Shown here piece by piece: positions 51,575 through 61,469 of a DNA stretch of 64,000 nt. This DNA is from Thermoplasmatales archaeon E-plasma (lineage in GTDB: Archaea; Thermoplasmatota; Thermoplasmata; Thermoplasmatales; Thermoplasmataceae). The position numbers were made by a program, and so were the translations under genes. The notes beneath the pieces are model-generated. The model worked only from the letters and a program-made list of their open reading frames with translations, did no database searches and was not told the DNA's origin. Position 1 is the stretch's first letter, and each line of letters starts with the position of its first letter. The stretch is taken from contig KI542675.1 of assembly GCA_000496135.1 (NCBI GenBank), forward strand, positions 434,001 through 498,000. Reading direction: 5' to 3'.

Positions 51575-52540
51575 TTGACAGAGGAATTGGGAAGACTTAA
51601 ATTTTATGAATACAAAAAGGTTGAGGAAAATTTGAAACCAGAGCTGCTAAGTGGTTTGCGTGAATCGCCAAAACACATTTCTCCAAAGTTTTTTTATGAT
51701 AAAACCGGTTCTCAGCTATTTGACCAGATAACAAATCTTGAGGAATATTATCCAACGGAGAAGGAGATATCAATACTCAGGGATCACATAAATGAAATTT
51801 GCAGCATGATAGGTGAAAATTCTGCCCTCATAGAATATGGAGGTGCGAATCTTAGAAAAATAAGCATTATTCTGGATCACTGCAAAGGTATAGCATATTA
51901 TATTCCAATAGATATTTCAACAATTTATATGCAGTCATCCGTAAACCGGCTCCTGAACCAGTATGAGGACCTTTCAATAATGGCCATCTCTGCTGATTTC
52001 ACCAAACCGATCAGAATTCCTGACATTGAAAAATTTAGCCGAAGAACGATACTATTCCTGGGATCATCCATAGGCAATTTCGAACCTGATGAACTTTTAC
52101 ATTTTCTGATGAATGCCAATGAGACCATTGAAGAGGGTGATTGTCTTATCATAGGGGCGGACCTGAGAAAGGATTCAGAAATTCTTAACAGGGCGTATAA
52201 TGACAGCAGGGGTGTGACTGCAGCTTTCAATCTCAATCTCATTACAAGAATCAACAGAGAGTTTGGTTCAGGACTCTCTCCTGAACTGTTTCAGCATTTT
52301 GCATCCTATAACGGTGAAAAAGGCAGAATAGAGATGTACCTGAAGGTTCTGGATAACTTTGAAATGAACATTGGCGGAGAGGAAATAGTATTCAGAAAGA
52401 ATGAACTTATACATACCGAAAATTCTTACAAATTCACAATAGAGGGATTTTCAGATATTGTGGAAAAGGCAGGTTTCAAGGTTGGAAAGGTCTGGACAGA
52501 TGAGGAAAATTATTATTCAGTTTTTATCATAGTTAAATGA
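51575..52540 (+). CDS. egtD: Histidine N-alpha-methyltransferase EgtD
   Basis: The 321-residue SAM enzyme trimethylates histidine to hercynine. Family marks are FFYDKTGSQLFDQITNLEEY with YPTEKE, the SAM-site region ALIEYGGANLRK, FLGSSIGNFEP, GVTAAFNLNLITRINREFG, and ENSYKFT near the end. In many EgtD proteins the SAM loop reads ELGSG; here it is EYGGA. It starts with TTG at 51575 after GAGGG and is coupled to egtB by one base. The pair should carry out ergothioneine synthesis up to the sulfoxide; the final lyase (EgtE) could be any PLP enzyme elsewhere. Confidence 0.92.
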   Translation: MTEELGRLKFYEYKKVEENLKPELLSGLRESPKHISPKFFYDKTGSQLFDQITNLEEYYPTEKEISILRDHINEICSMIGENSALIEYGGANLRKISIILDHCKGIAYYIPIDISTIYMQSSVNRLLNQYEDLSIMAISADFTKPIRIPDIEKFSRRTILFLGSSIGNFEPDELLHFLMNANETIEEGDCLIIGADLRKDSEILNRAYNDSRGVTAAFNLNLITRINREFGSGLSPELFQHFASYNGEKGRIEMYLKVLDNFEMNIGGEEIVFRKNELIHTENSYKFTIEGFSDIVEKAGFKVGKVWTDEENYYSVFIIVK

Positions 52541-52623
52541 GTTTATCTTCAGCCTGACACTGAAGGCTGCAACGTTATTAATCTCATTCGACTTACTAAT
52601 ATGTATGAGAGAAGGTGAATGAC

Positions 52624-53079
52624 ATGAATATTGAAGAAAAGATGAAAAATATAATTGTCGCTGTTGATTTTTCTGAGGAATCTGAAAGGGCTGTTGAATT
52701 TGCAATGGCTCTTATTGACAGGAATCTTGATACGACAATTCACCTTATACACGTTGTAAAGTCATATTATGCTCCAATTGGAGATACAACAGGTACAACG
52801 GAAATTCTTCAGGAAGAAGAGGAAGATATTCTGAAAACATCAAGAAACAGGATTGAAAGAATGGTAACCTCATTGAAAAATAAGGGGGCAAAGAATGTCC
52901 ATGGTTCTGTGAGAGTTGGGGACCCGGTTTCCATAATAATTGCGGCTGTTGATGAATACAAAGCAGGTCTCATTGTGATGGGAACAAGAAAACATGGACT
53001 TGCCAAAGGGATATTTACGGGTTCTGTTTCCGAGAGAGTTTCTGCAAATTCTCCAGTTTCGGTTCTCATAGTAAGATGA
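52624..53079 (+). CDS. Universal stress protein (UspA family)
   Basis: The roughly 151-residue UspA-fold protein starts IIVAVDFSEESERAVEFAM. It ends with the ATP-binding signature GTRKHGLAKGIFTGSVSERV (G-x2-G-x9-GS) followed by SPVSVLIVR. This pattern fits ATP-binding UspA proteins. AAGGTGA lies before the ATG at 52624, so I prefer it over GTG 52615. It sits 80 bp after egtD, which suits a stress-response neighbourhood. Confidence 0.9.
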   Translation: MNIEEKMKNIIVAVDFSEESERAVEFAMALIDRNLDTTIHLIHVVKSYYAPIGDTTGTTEILQEEEEDILKTSRNRIERMVTSLKNKGAKNVHGSVRVGDPVSIIIAAVDEYKAGLIVMGTRKHGLAKGIFTGSVSERVSANSPVSVLIVR

Positions 53080-53167
53080 TCTTTTTTAAAATACAACGAA
53101 GCGGGATTCAGACTAACATGAAACATTGAAATGAATCCAATTATCTGAATTCAAATTCAGATCCGTT

Positions 53168-55528
53168 TTAGATTTTATAGTGCCTGAATATTGCGTTTTT
53201 CAATGGATCTATGAGGGCCATAGAGATGAATGTTATGAGGAGTACTATACCCACATAAAGTAATGGTATTGCTGTGACAAGGATACCTGCAGATGACATT
53301 GCAGTTATTACAAGAATATCTCCGATCGATGCAATGAGCAGATACTTTCCAGGTCTGGAGCTCCAGAAATGGCCCCTTTCCCTGATCATATATATGGTGA
53401 ACTGTCCGGAAAATACCAGCATGTCAAATATGAATGTATGAATCTGATCAACAGAGAGGCTCAAGCGCATTCCAACGAGAAGGATAATGAATGATTCCAC
53501 CACGATGAGTAAGGCAAGACTCATGGACGAACCCACCAGTGATTTTACATCCCATCTTTCAGGTTTACTGGAAAATCTCACGTTATCTGTGGCAATGGAC
53601 ATGGTTGCAAAATCGTTGGCAAAGAGGAGCAGAATTATTTCAAATGAAGTTGTGACAAGGTACCTGAATATGAGGAATGAAACAGTAAGAAAAATGGCTA
53701 TTTGAATCGTTTTAATAATTTTGTTAAGAGTATATGTGAGCATTCTCTGGTATATCTTCCGGCCATCCTCTACAGCACTTACTGCATCAGTTATTCCTTC
53801 GTGCGTAAGAACAATGCTTGCCGAAGCCTTCGCCACATCAGTAGCAGAAGCAACCGCTATTCCAACCTCAGCCTGTTTCAGAGCAGGTGAATCATTAACG
53901 CCATCACCTGTCATTCCTGTTATGTGCCCTTCTTTCTGCAAAAGTTTTACTATTTCATATTTGTCTTCAGGGAAAACCTCAGCAAAGACATCACAGGAAT
54001 CAATGTGCTGCTTTCCATTTATAACATCAGAAGATATACAGACCCTTGAGCCTATGCCCACCTTTGAGGCAATCTCACTTGCAATCGCTGTGGAATCTCC
54101 AGTAACCATCTTGGCAGAAATCCCCAGATCACTGAGTTTGGTAATAAGCTGATTTGAGTCGGGTCTTGGAATATCAAAAAGGGGGATAAGACCCAGGAAT
54201 TTATAACGGTCTCCGGAGGATTCTGCAACGCCCAGTGTTCTATATCCCCTATGAGCAAGATTTACGACATTTTCCATTACACTTTTACCGTCTGCATCGC
54301 CGCATAGACTCAATATGATCTGTGGCGCACCCTTAACCACTGAAATTATGGAGTCATTTTTGAGCACCTTTGCCTCTGTTCTCTTTCTGGATGGATCAAA
54401 AGGAATAAACTCGGTCACCTTAAATCCGGTAATATCGAAATTATTTTCCTTTCCATACTGAATTATTGCAAGATCAATTGAATCCTGACTCGACTCGTCT
54501 GAGGCAAGTATTGCTGCCTGGATTAGTACCTCTTCCGTGCAGGCATATGGTACAGGCGAAGTCACAGAGAGTTTGTTCTGCGTTAATGTTCCTGTTTTGT
54601 CGAAGCATATGGTATCCATTGATGCTGCATCTTCCACAGCAGACAGTCTCGTGACAAGAGCACCTCTCCTGGACATATCCAGTGCACCGATAGCAGTTGC
54701 AATGGTAAACGTAGCCGGTAGCGCCACCGGGATTGAAGCTATGAGAACAACAAGAGCAAATGGTATGGTATCGACATAGGAGATGGAATAGATACTTGAG
54801 AATACGAGGAGCAATCCTACCAGAACAACATCTATAATTACAAGATATTTCACTATGGAAAGGATAAGTTTTTCCAGGTGTGACTCAGATCCAGCCTTTT
54901 TCACAAGTTCAGTTGTTTTTCCAAAGTATGTTTGTGAGCCTGTGGCCGTTACAATTCCGGTTGCTTCCCCTTTCTTCAGCACAGACCCGGAATAAATATC
55001 CCCGTCTGTAGATCTCCTCACTGGATTTGATTCACCTGTGAGTGCTGACTGATCAGAATCAACAACACCACTGATTATCTTAACATCAGCTGGAACAATA
55101 TCGCCCATTCTTACATGGATTATATCACCAGGTACAAGTTCAGATGCTGGGACCTGTTTCCATATGCCGCTTCTCAGTACTCTTGCATTGACATTGATCT
55201 TCTTACGAAGTAATTCAACTGCATCTGTGGCACGTGATTCCTGTAAAAAGGATATTATGCTGTTAAAGACCAGAAGAGCCAGAATTATATAAGTGTCAAT
55301 ATACTTTCCAAGGAAATATGTTATTAAAGCTGTTATTTCCAGCATCCATGGAACCGGCCCTGATAATTTTTTAATGAATTTTATTATTGCAGGTGTCTTA
55401 GTCTATTCAATGGAATTAGTTCCATACTTTTCTCTCCGTCTTACTGCCTCATCATTTGAAAGGTCTGATTCCTGCGATTGGAGTCTTTTGATGGTTTCCT
55501 GATGTTTTTCATTCTGATCTACTGTCAT
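53168..55528 (-). pseudogene. P-type H+-ATPase (P3A) with in-frame TAG
   Basis: The frame encodes a full plasma-membrane-type proton pump of about 786 codons. It has ALTGESNPV (actuator), FDKTGTLTQNKLS (phosphorylated Asp), TGDGVNDSPALKQAEVGIAVA, and a membrane Asp in LLFANDFATMSIATDNV. The N-terminal 41 codons from ATG 55528 are followed by TAG at 55405-55403, and homology resumes at once (PAIIKFIKKLSGPVPWMLEI). With the stop, the longest ATG-initiated product is 725 residues from 55345, lacking the cytosolic start and part of helix M1. Either the gene is newly broken, is read through, or the base is wrong. Related proteins pump protons out in acidophiles. Confidence 0.85.
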
Positions 55529-55589
55529 TCATCATCGCTCTTATTTTATTCAAATTGATTATGGTTTCACAGGATTATTAAGGACTGAG

Positions 55590-55662
55590 CAGACCCGCCG
55601 GGATTCGAACCCGGATCATGGGCTCCGGAAACCCATATGATAATCCATTACACTACGGGTCC
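55590..55662 (-). tRNA. tRNA-Arg (anticodon CCG)
   Basis: The cloverleaf on the minus strand has acceptor GGACCCG pairing with CGGGTCT (one G-T at the end). The anticodon stem TGGGT/GCCCA carries loop TTCCGGA, and the T stem CCGGG/CCCGG has loop TTCGAAT. The anticodon is CCG. The discriminator is G. Its first base overlaps the last base of the stop codon of the upstream gene, so processing from a joint transcript is likely. Confidence 0.93.
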
Positions 55663-56156
55663 TATCTTTTATACCCTATATTTCTCAGGAATTTCATTCT
55701 TTCTCTGGCATTGTCCACAGTCTCAACACCGAGCGGTGAAAAACCATCCATAACGCCAAGAATAGCAGCCTGCTCATTATCTCTTGCAACCAGAACTTTG
55801 ACAGGATTCGATGTTGCTGCAAATATATTAACTATCTCCTGACACTGCTTGACCTGATTCAAAACACTGATTGGAAATACATTTTTTAGCATAATGAGGA
55901 AACAATGCCCTGCCGATATCGCCATGATATTTTTGATGGCGATATCGCTGAGTTCCTGATCAGTTCCATCACGTCTTATGAGTCTTGGCCCGGAAGCTTC
56001 AGAGAACGCTATGCCAAATTCTGCCTTTGGGTTGGAAGTTATGATTATTTCATAGAGGTCTTCAACTGTTTTAATGAAATGCGACTGCCCGAGAATTATA
56101 CTGCACCCTTCAGGAATTATAAGATCAACCGTTTCAATACCCAGTTGTTTTGCCAT
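55662..56156 (-). CDS. Adenosine-specific kinase family protein (PF04008)
   Basis: The 164-residue protein belongs to the small archaeal family annotated 'adenosine specific kinase' from a structural-genomics study (Pyrobaculum). It has PEGCSIILGQSHFIKTVEDL, the segment EFGIAFSEASGPRLIRRDG, and FAATSNPVKVLVARD near the end. The biochemical role in cells is weakly established. The TAG stop overlaps the 5' base of tRNA-Arg, placing the tRNA in the same transcript. Confidence 0.85.
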   Translation of the reverse strand: MAKQLGIETVDLIIPEGCSIILGQSHFIKTVEDLYEIIITSNPKAEFGIAFSEASGPRLIRRDGTDQELSDIAIKNIMAISAGHCFLIMLKNVFPISVLNQVKQCQEIVNIFAATSNPVKVLVARDNEQAAILGVMDGFSPLGVETVDNARERMKFLRNIGYKR

Positions 56157-56617
56157 ACATGGATAACATTTTCATCGTGTTAAAAGTATTCCTTAAAATG
56201 AAAATATGTGTTGATACAAAAAAGAATTGGGCTTGAGTAGGCGAATCAACTGATTTAAATAATGAGGTCGTTTAAAAAAAATTATTCTAAAAAGTCATAA
56301 TTAATAAATTCTGTTCATTCACTGATATTGATCAATTTTGTGTAAAAGTTGATCGAAGAGGTCGGACCAAATTTGCCAGAGGTTAAAAACGTACCTAATG
56401 CTACTGCATAAATGGGTATTATTTTCAATGCTTTCACACATATTATTAGAGAATTCACAGGAGAAATAAATTGAAAATATGATTGAGAGGATGTTTGCAT
56501 ATTTTGCTTTATCAGATGATTATTTTATAATGAAATTTTCATAAATATCTAATTAAGATTGCATTTCTTCGGATCACAGGCTTTACGTGGATGCAGGAGT
56601 TGAAGAGGAAATTAATT
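56157..56617. other. Intergenic region without recognisable genes
   Basis: This 461-bp AT-rich stretch lies between two minus-strand genes. It must contain the promoter of the PF04008 gene (TATA-like sequence near 56,185-56,215) and the 3' end of the histidine phosphatase transcript. A 61-codon minus-strand frame at 56315-56500 looks like chance. No RNA gene was recognised. Confidence 0.4.
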
Positions 56618-57223
56618 TTAATCATCTCTTTTATGAGAATCAGGCCATAAGGGGTTCTTGATTTTGAAACCCTGGAAGAACCCTCTCTCGACAACATTAT
56701 TGTTCATATCCAATATGGAGAGATCAGGCATCCTGATTTTTTCCCTATCTCTATATCCTAAGGGAACTCCCAATAAATGACTGTAAAGTAATGTAATGAT
56801 CATTCCGTGAGAAACAATTAATATGGATTTCCCGGGAGATCCTGCAATAAGACTTTTCAAACAGGAAATTATTCTGTCTCTGGCATCACCAATACTTTCA
56901 AAATTCCGGTCATTGTCTCCGTAAAAATACTCAGCAAGGCGTGTTTCGAAAATCTCCTTTTCTACAAAACTAAAGTATCTTTCAACTTCTCTCACGCATT
57001 GGCGTTCTTCTAATGATAGACCGAGAATCTCACTTATATTCTGTGCTGTTTGTTTTGATTTCGCAAGCGGGCTATAATATATGATACAGGTATCGGTGAT
57101 ATCAACTTCTTTCAGCATTGTTTTTATAACATCAAACGAACCATCCTTGAGCTTCCACTGGTCAGAAGGTAGGTTTGATAAAATCTCAGTTTCACCATGC
57201 CTTACAACAAAAATTTTTGCCAT
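56618..57223 (-). CDS. Histidine phosphatase (phosphoglycerate mutase family)
   Basis: The 201-residue protein starts IFVVRHGETEI with the phosphate-accepting His in RHGE. It has the second His in ILIVSHGMIITLLYSHLLG and a Glu-rich middle. Family members are mutases or phosphatases for sugar phosphates, phosphoserine or cobalamin precursors; this sequence does not single one out. The start at 57223 fits the family N-terminus. It is divergent from the permease gene. Confidence 0.85.
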   Translation of the reverse strand: MAKIFVVRHGETEILSNLPSDQWKLKDGSFDVIKTMLKEVDITDTCIIYYSPLAKSKQTAQNISEILGLSLEERQCVREVERYFSFVEKEIFETRLAEYFYGDNDRNFESIGDARDRIISCLKSLIAGSPGKSILIVSHGMIITLLYSHLLGVPLGYRDREKIRMPDLSILDMNNNVVERGFFQGFKIKNPLWPDSHKRDD

Positions 57224-57447
57224 TATCCTTAATTCCAGAAGGATACATTTATTATAAAAACTCCTTTCGATGTGTAAAAGAATGGAACAGTTTCAATGAA
57301 TATCCCAAGGTTATTGTCAATATTATGAATGATTTAGATATAATAAAGAGACTGAAATCAGAACCATTAACAAATTTAGTCTTCCAGATTTAAAATGTAA
57401 AGAAGCGGGGTTAATGTAATTAGGAATAACTCCATATTGTTCCCATA

Positions 57448-58779
57448 ATGGAAAAGAAACTGAGCAAATGGGAGGCTTCTGCCATAGGTCTTGGCAACAT
57501 AATCGGCGCAGGAATATTTGTTCTGGCCGGTACAACAATCTATGATGCAGGACCTGGTGCACTTATTGCATTTGCCATTACAGCGGTTCTGGCATTGACC
57601 ATTGCACTGAACAGTGCAGAGCTTTCTTCAAAAATCATTACGCACGGAGGCCTCTATTCTTTTGCAAAGGAGACCATGGGAGATTCTGCAGGTTTCATGG
57701 TTGGATGGCTGAGAAGTATATCATATTCAATTGCCGCGTCTGCAGTAGCTCTGGGATTCGGGGCATACCTTCTTTCATTCTTTTCTCTGCCATATTATTT
57801 TGTCATAATAGCTGCTGCCGGTATGATCGCATTTGCAACATTCCTGAATTATATGGGAATATCCGCAGTGGCAAGGGTAGAAAAATATCTTGTAATATTA
57901 ACTGTGGCAGGTCTCGTTCTTTTCATCATAATTTCCATATTCTACGGGAAATGGGAGGTATCCAGATTTACCCCGCTGGCACCAATGGGATTCGAAAGCA
58001 TAATCGTAGCAGCTTCCCTGAGTTTCTTCGCTTATTCAGGGTTCAACACAATTGCTACGCTTACCCCGGAGGTTAAGAATGGTGCTAAAAATGTGCCATT
58101 TGCAATTATATTTGCCCTTGTGGTCAGCACAGTGCTGTACATTCTTGTTGTTACCGGCATGTTAGCCTTAATGCCATGGCAGAACTATTCAATTTCTGCT
58201 GACCCGCTGACAAACGCTCTTCATTTCAGCAATGCACCGGTATTCGTAGGCTATGCCATAGCCATAGTGGCAATTATAGCAACATTCACAGTAACCGTTT
58301 CACTCATAGTTGCGGGTTCCAGAACACTCCTTCAGATGAGCGAAGATAAGGTTCTGCCGGAATGGATCCAGGGCCGCCAAAAAGATTCTCCAAAAAAGGC
58401 AGTAATATTGATAGGAGGGCTGGCTATTGCTGCCCTGTTTCTGGGAAACGTTCAGATAATAGCTCTGGCCTCCAACTTCGGTGTCATTTTTTCATATGCA
58501 CTTACAGGATTGTTCGTGGTAATATTGAGGCACAGGAAAGTAAAAGGGGAATTCTCTTCCCCGCTCTATCCTTATGTGCAAATAGCATCAGTTTTACTGT
58601 CACTTCTCATAATGTACGCTCTGGGTGTAAGGGCAATATATCTGGGATTCATCACAATTATTGTGGGCATGATGATCTATTATTTCGAGAAAGAAGCAAG
58701 GACGAAAGGATCAGAGCACAATAATCAATCTTCGAAATCTCATAATAAGGATTCCGATGCCGGGAAGGTACAAAATTAA
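57448..58779 (+). CDS. APC-family amino acid permease
   Basis: The 443-residue transporter has about 12 hydrophobic helices. Its first helix contains the family signature GLGNIIGAGIFVLAG (the broken-helix substrate and sodium/proton site). Other marks are FAYSGFNTIATLTPEVKN in the middle. The C-terminus is a charged cytosolic tail. It should import amino acids with protons, useful for a peptidolytic acidophile. It lies upstream of elp3 by 17 bp, so they may be co-transcribed. Confidence 0.87.
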   Translation: MEKKLSKWEASAIGLGNIIGAGIFVLAGTTIYDAGPGALIAFAITAVLALTIALNSAELSSKIITHGGLYSFAKETMGDSAGFMVGWLRSISYSIAASAVALGFGAYLLSFFSLPYYFVIIAAAGMIAFATFLNYMGISAVARVEKYLVILTVAGLVLFIIISIFYGKWEVSRFTPLAPMGFESIIVAASLSFFAYSGFNTIATLTPEVKNGAKNVPFAIIFALVVSTVLYILVVTGMLALMPWQNYSISADPLTNALHFSNAPVFVGYAIAIVAIIATFTVTVSLIVAGSRTLLQMSEDKVLPEWIQGRQKDSPKKAVILIGGLAIAALFLGNVQIIALASNFGVIFSYALTGLFVVILRHRKVKGEFSSPLYPYVQIASVLLSLLIMYALGVRAIYLGFITIIVGMMIYYFEKEARTKGSEHNNQSSKSHNKDSDAGKVQN

Positions 58780-58796
58780 TTATTGGTTAAGCATCC

Positions 58797-60350
58797 ATGG
58801 GCATAATGAATTTCTTCGATGAGGTATCCATCAGGATAAATAATGGAGAGATCAGCAATAAGGATGATCTGCAGGCTCTGAAGCTCCAGCTCTCCAGAAA
58901 ATATTCTCTTGATCATATTCCTTCTGACAGTGAAATTCTGAATACTGCAAACATAAATAGCGAATTTAAGAAACTGCTTAGAATAAAGCCAACCAGAACA
59001 GTTTCAGGAGTAGCGGTTGTTGCAGCCATGACTTCTCCGGAAATCTGCCCCCATGGAAGATGCATATTCTGCCCCGGAGGTGTGGAAAACAACTCTCCGC
59101 AGGCATATACCGGCTATGAACCATCAGCCCTGAGGGGAAGAGCCAACCAGTATGATCCTTATAATATTGTATTCAACCGTCTTAAACAGCTGGAGACCAT
59201 AGGCCATGATACAAGTAAGGTTGACCTGATTATAATGGGCGGAACTTTCACTGCAAGAACAAGGGAATATCAGGAGTCCTACGTGAAAGGATGTATAGAT
59301 GCCATGAACGGATTTGTAGCTGAAAATCTGGAAGCGGCTATGGCATACAATGAAACTGCTGGAAGAAGATGTATAGGTCTCACAGTTGAAACCAAGCCTG
59401 ACTGGTTTTTTGAAAAGGAGATTGATCTGTCACTGGATTATGGTGCAACAAAGGTGGAACTGGGTGCACAAATAATTAACGATCGCGTTTTGAAAATGAA
59501 TATGCGAGGACACGGGATCTCAGAGATAATAAAATCCACTCAGTTGAGCAGGGATGCAGGGTTCAAGATCGTATACCATCTTATGCCTGGTATGCCCGGG
59601 GCATCATATGAAGATGATTTGAAAAGCTTCAGGGAAATGATGTCAAATGAGGATTACATGCCGGATATGCTCAAGATATATCCAACTCTGGTTGTAAAAG
59701 GCACAAAGCTTTACAATATGTGGAAAAACGGAGAATACCAGCCAATGGATACCAGTGAAGGGGTCAGCCTTATATCCACATTTATGAAGGAGATGCCGCC
59801 ATGGGTCAGGGTTCAGAGAATGCAGAGAGATATCCCTGTAAAATTCATAGAGGCAGGGGTCAAGAGGAGTGATCTCAGGAACCTTGTTGAACTGCAACTT
59901 TCAACGGATGGAAAACGATCCATGGAAATAAGAGGGAGAGAAGTTGGAGTAAGAGATGTCAAATCCGGAGACTTCAAATTAATAAGAAGAGAATATGACG
60001 CATCCGGCTCAAAGGAAATATTTCTGAGCTTTGAGAATTCTGATGACGATATATCAGGTTTCATTAGATTGAGGAAACCGTCTGCCAAATCTCATAGAAG
60101 TGAAATGAAAGGCTCCTCAATTATAAGGGAGATAAAAGTTCTTGGGAACGTCGTGCCAGTGGGACAGAGAACGGGTGAAGGATTCCAGCACAAAGGCATT
60201 GGCAGGAATCTCCTCGACGAGGCTGAGAGAATCAGCAGGGACGAATGGAATATGGAGAGAATCCTTGTGATTAGTGGAATAGGTGTGAGGGAATACTTCC
60301 GGAAATTTGGCTATGAAAGGGTTGGGCCATACATGGGTAAAAAACTTTGA
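58797..60350 (+). CDS. elp3: Elp3 tRNA uridine(34) acetyltransferase
   Basis: The 517-residue protein has an N-terminal tRNA-binding arm, then a radical-SAM domain with the unusual iron-sulfur set in CPHGRCIFCPGG. Inside this domain are MGGTFTARTREYQESYVKG and VETKPDW. The C-terminal GNAT acetyltransferase has GEGFQHKGIGRNLLDEAERI. Archaeal Elp3 alone makes cm5U-type modification at the wobble base. Start ATG at 58797 or 58806 cannot be told apart. Confidence 0.94.
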   Translation: MGIMNFFDEVSIRINNGEISNKDDLQALKLQLSRKYSLDHIPSDSEILNTANINSEFKKLLRIKPTRTVSGVAVVAAMTSPEICPHGRCIFCPGGVENNSPQAYTGYEPSALRGRANQYDPYNIVFNRLKQLETIGHDTSKVDLIIMGGTFTARTREYQESYVKGCIDAMNGFVAENLEAAMAYNETAGRRCIGLTVETKPDWFFEKEIDLSLDYGATKVELGAQIINDRVLKMNMRGHGISEIIKSTQLSRDAGFKIVYHLMPGMPGASYEDDLKSFREMMSNEDYMPDMLKIYPTLVVKGTKLYNMWKNGEYQPMDTSEGVSLISTFMKEMPPWVRVQRMQRDIPVKFIEAGVKRSDLRNLVELQLSTDGKRSMEIRGREVGVRDVKSGDFKLIRREYDASGSKEIFLSFENSDDDISGFIRLRKPSAKSHRSEMKGSSIIREIKVLGNVVPVGQRTGEGFQHKGIGRNLLDEAERISRDEWNMERILVISGIGVREYFRKFGYERVGPYMGKKL

Positions 60351-60426
60351 TTCATGCTTACTTTTAATGACAAATTGCTTAAACGATCTGTCAGGGGAAT
60401 GTTATTAAGTCCCTGCATTATATATA

Positions 60427-61035
60427 ATGGTGGCTGACCTTAAGGATTATTATGAGGAAGGGGAAGAAAGATTTGGTTTTATTTCCTCAAGACTTTATGT
60501 GCTTTCCTCCCTGATACCGACATTCCGGCATTTCTATAGATTTGTAATAGATGATCTTAAGGGATTTGAATTCAAGACCGTTCTGGATATTGGTTCTGGA
60601 AATGGAAAGATATTAACATCACTGGCTGTGGAGAAGGAAAATTTTACCGGAGCCGGTCTCGATCCCTCTCCCTCAATGAGGGGTGTTAGCTCAAGGAGAG
60701 CCAAAAAAAAGAAAGTGTCTGAAAGAATAAAATTCATAGCAGGAAGTTGCAGGGAACTTCCTCAGAATGAGAAATATGATCTCATATACACCTCGCTCTC
60801 ATTCCACCACTGGAAAGACAGAGCCAGGTGCATCCCCGGCATAGTGGATCACCTGAACGAAGGCGGTTCTTTCAATATATATGAAATGGTCAACGACGAT
60901 TCATTCAAAAAACACATTGCTGCAGCTCATTTGATGAAGCCTTCGCAATTCGAGGCAATTAGCAAAGAACTGGGACTGAATTTGACGCTGAGGGAAGATG
61001 GGGAATTTATAAGGGCAACCTTCAAAAAGAAATAA
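60427..61035 (+). CDS. Class I SAM-dependent methyltransferase
   Basis: The 202-residue protein has motif I VLDIGSGNGKILTSLA, the acidic residue in GAGLDPSPSMRG, and motif IV-like LIYTSLSFHHWKDR. The SLSFHHW region recalls ubiquinone/menaquinone-type and Methyltransf_25 enzymes. The substrate is not known. The N-terminus has a YYEEGEERFGF helix as a cap. It converges with the rhodanese gene 3 bp away. Its position after elp3 might suggest RNA modification, but the sequence gives no RNA-binding domain. Confidence 0.78.
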   Translation: MVADLKDYYEEGEERFGFISSRLYVLSSLIPTFRHFYRFVIDDLKGFEFKTVLDIGSGNGKILTSLAVEKENFTGAGLDPSPSMRGVSSRRAKKKKVSERIKFIAGSCRELPQNEKYDLIYTSLSFHHWKDRARCIPGIVDHLNEGGSFNIYEMVNDDSFKKHIAAAHLMKPSQFEAISKELGLNLTLREDGEFIRATFKKK

Positions 61036-61038
61036 AAA

Positions 61039-61386
61039 TTAATCTTTTACAATATTCTTCCCACTGGATTTCCATGCACGCATACCGCTTTTCAGGTGAC
61101 TTACATTCTTTATGTTGTTTCTAACCATTTTATTTGCGGCTGCTCTGCTTCTATGTCCGGTGGCACATACTAAAATATATTGTTTCTCTCCTTCAAATTC
61201 CTTTAAATGGTGTTTCAACTCTCCAAGAGGAATATTTTTTATACCTTCAATGTGGCCTGCATTGTATTCCATTCTTGTTCTCACATCTATAATTGCTATT
61301 GATTGATCTTCTTTCATTTTCTCAATTTCATCAGGTTCCAGTTCTTTCAATTCTACCGGGTCCCTGAAAAAATCCAAAATGCTCAT
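61039..61386 (-). CDS. Rhodanese-like sulfurtransferase
   Basis: The 115-residue single-domain rhodanese has the substrate-loop Cys in YILVCATGHRSRAAANKM. It shows the family strand IAIIDVRTRMEYNAGHIEG and IKNIPLGEL. The active-site loop CATGHR is six residues, typical of thiosulfate or polysulfide users rather than arsenate. It stands alone between the methyltransferase and top6A; the partner is unknown. Confidence 0.88.
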   Translation of the reverse strand: MSILDFFRDPVELKELEPDEIEKMKEDQSIAIIDVRTRMEYNAGHIEGIKNIPLGELKHHLKEFEGEKQYILVCATGHRSRAAANKMVRNNIKNVSHLKSGMRAWKSSGKNIVKD

Positions 61387-61469
61387 ATTAAGTAATGGAT
61401 TCGAAGTATAGATTACCTTTCTTTATTTATTCTCATTATTTGTTGCGCAGTGTTTTAAACGTGTGAGGA

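Noticed and set aside
55403-55405. TAG as a pyrrolysine or reassigned sense codon
   Set aside because: TAG ends several ribosomal protein genes and others in this window, no pyl gene is seen, and proton ATPases have no known need for pyrrolysine at this site.
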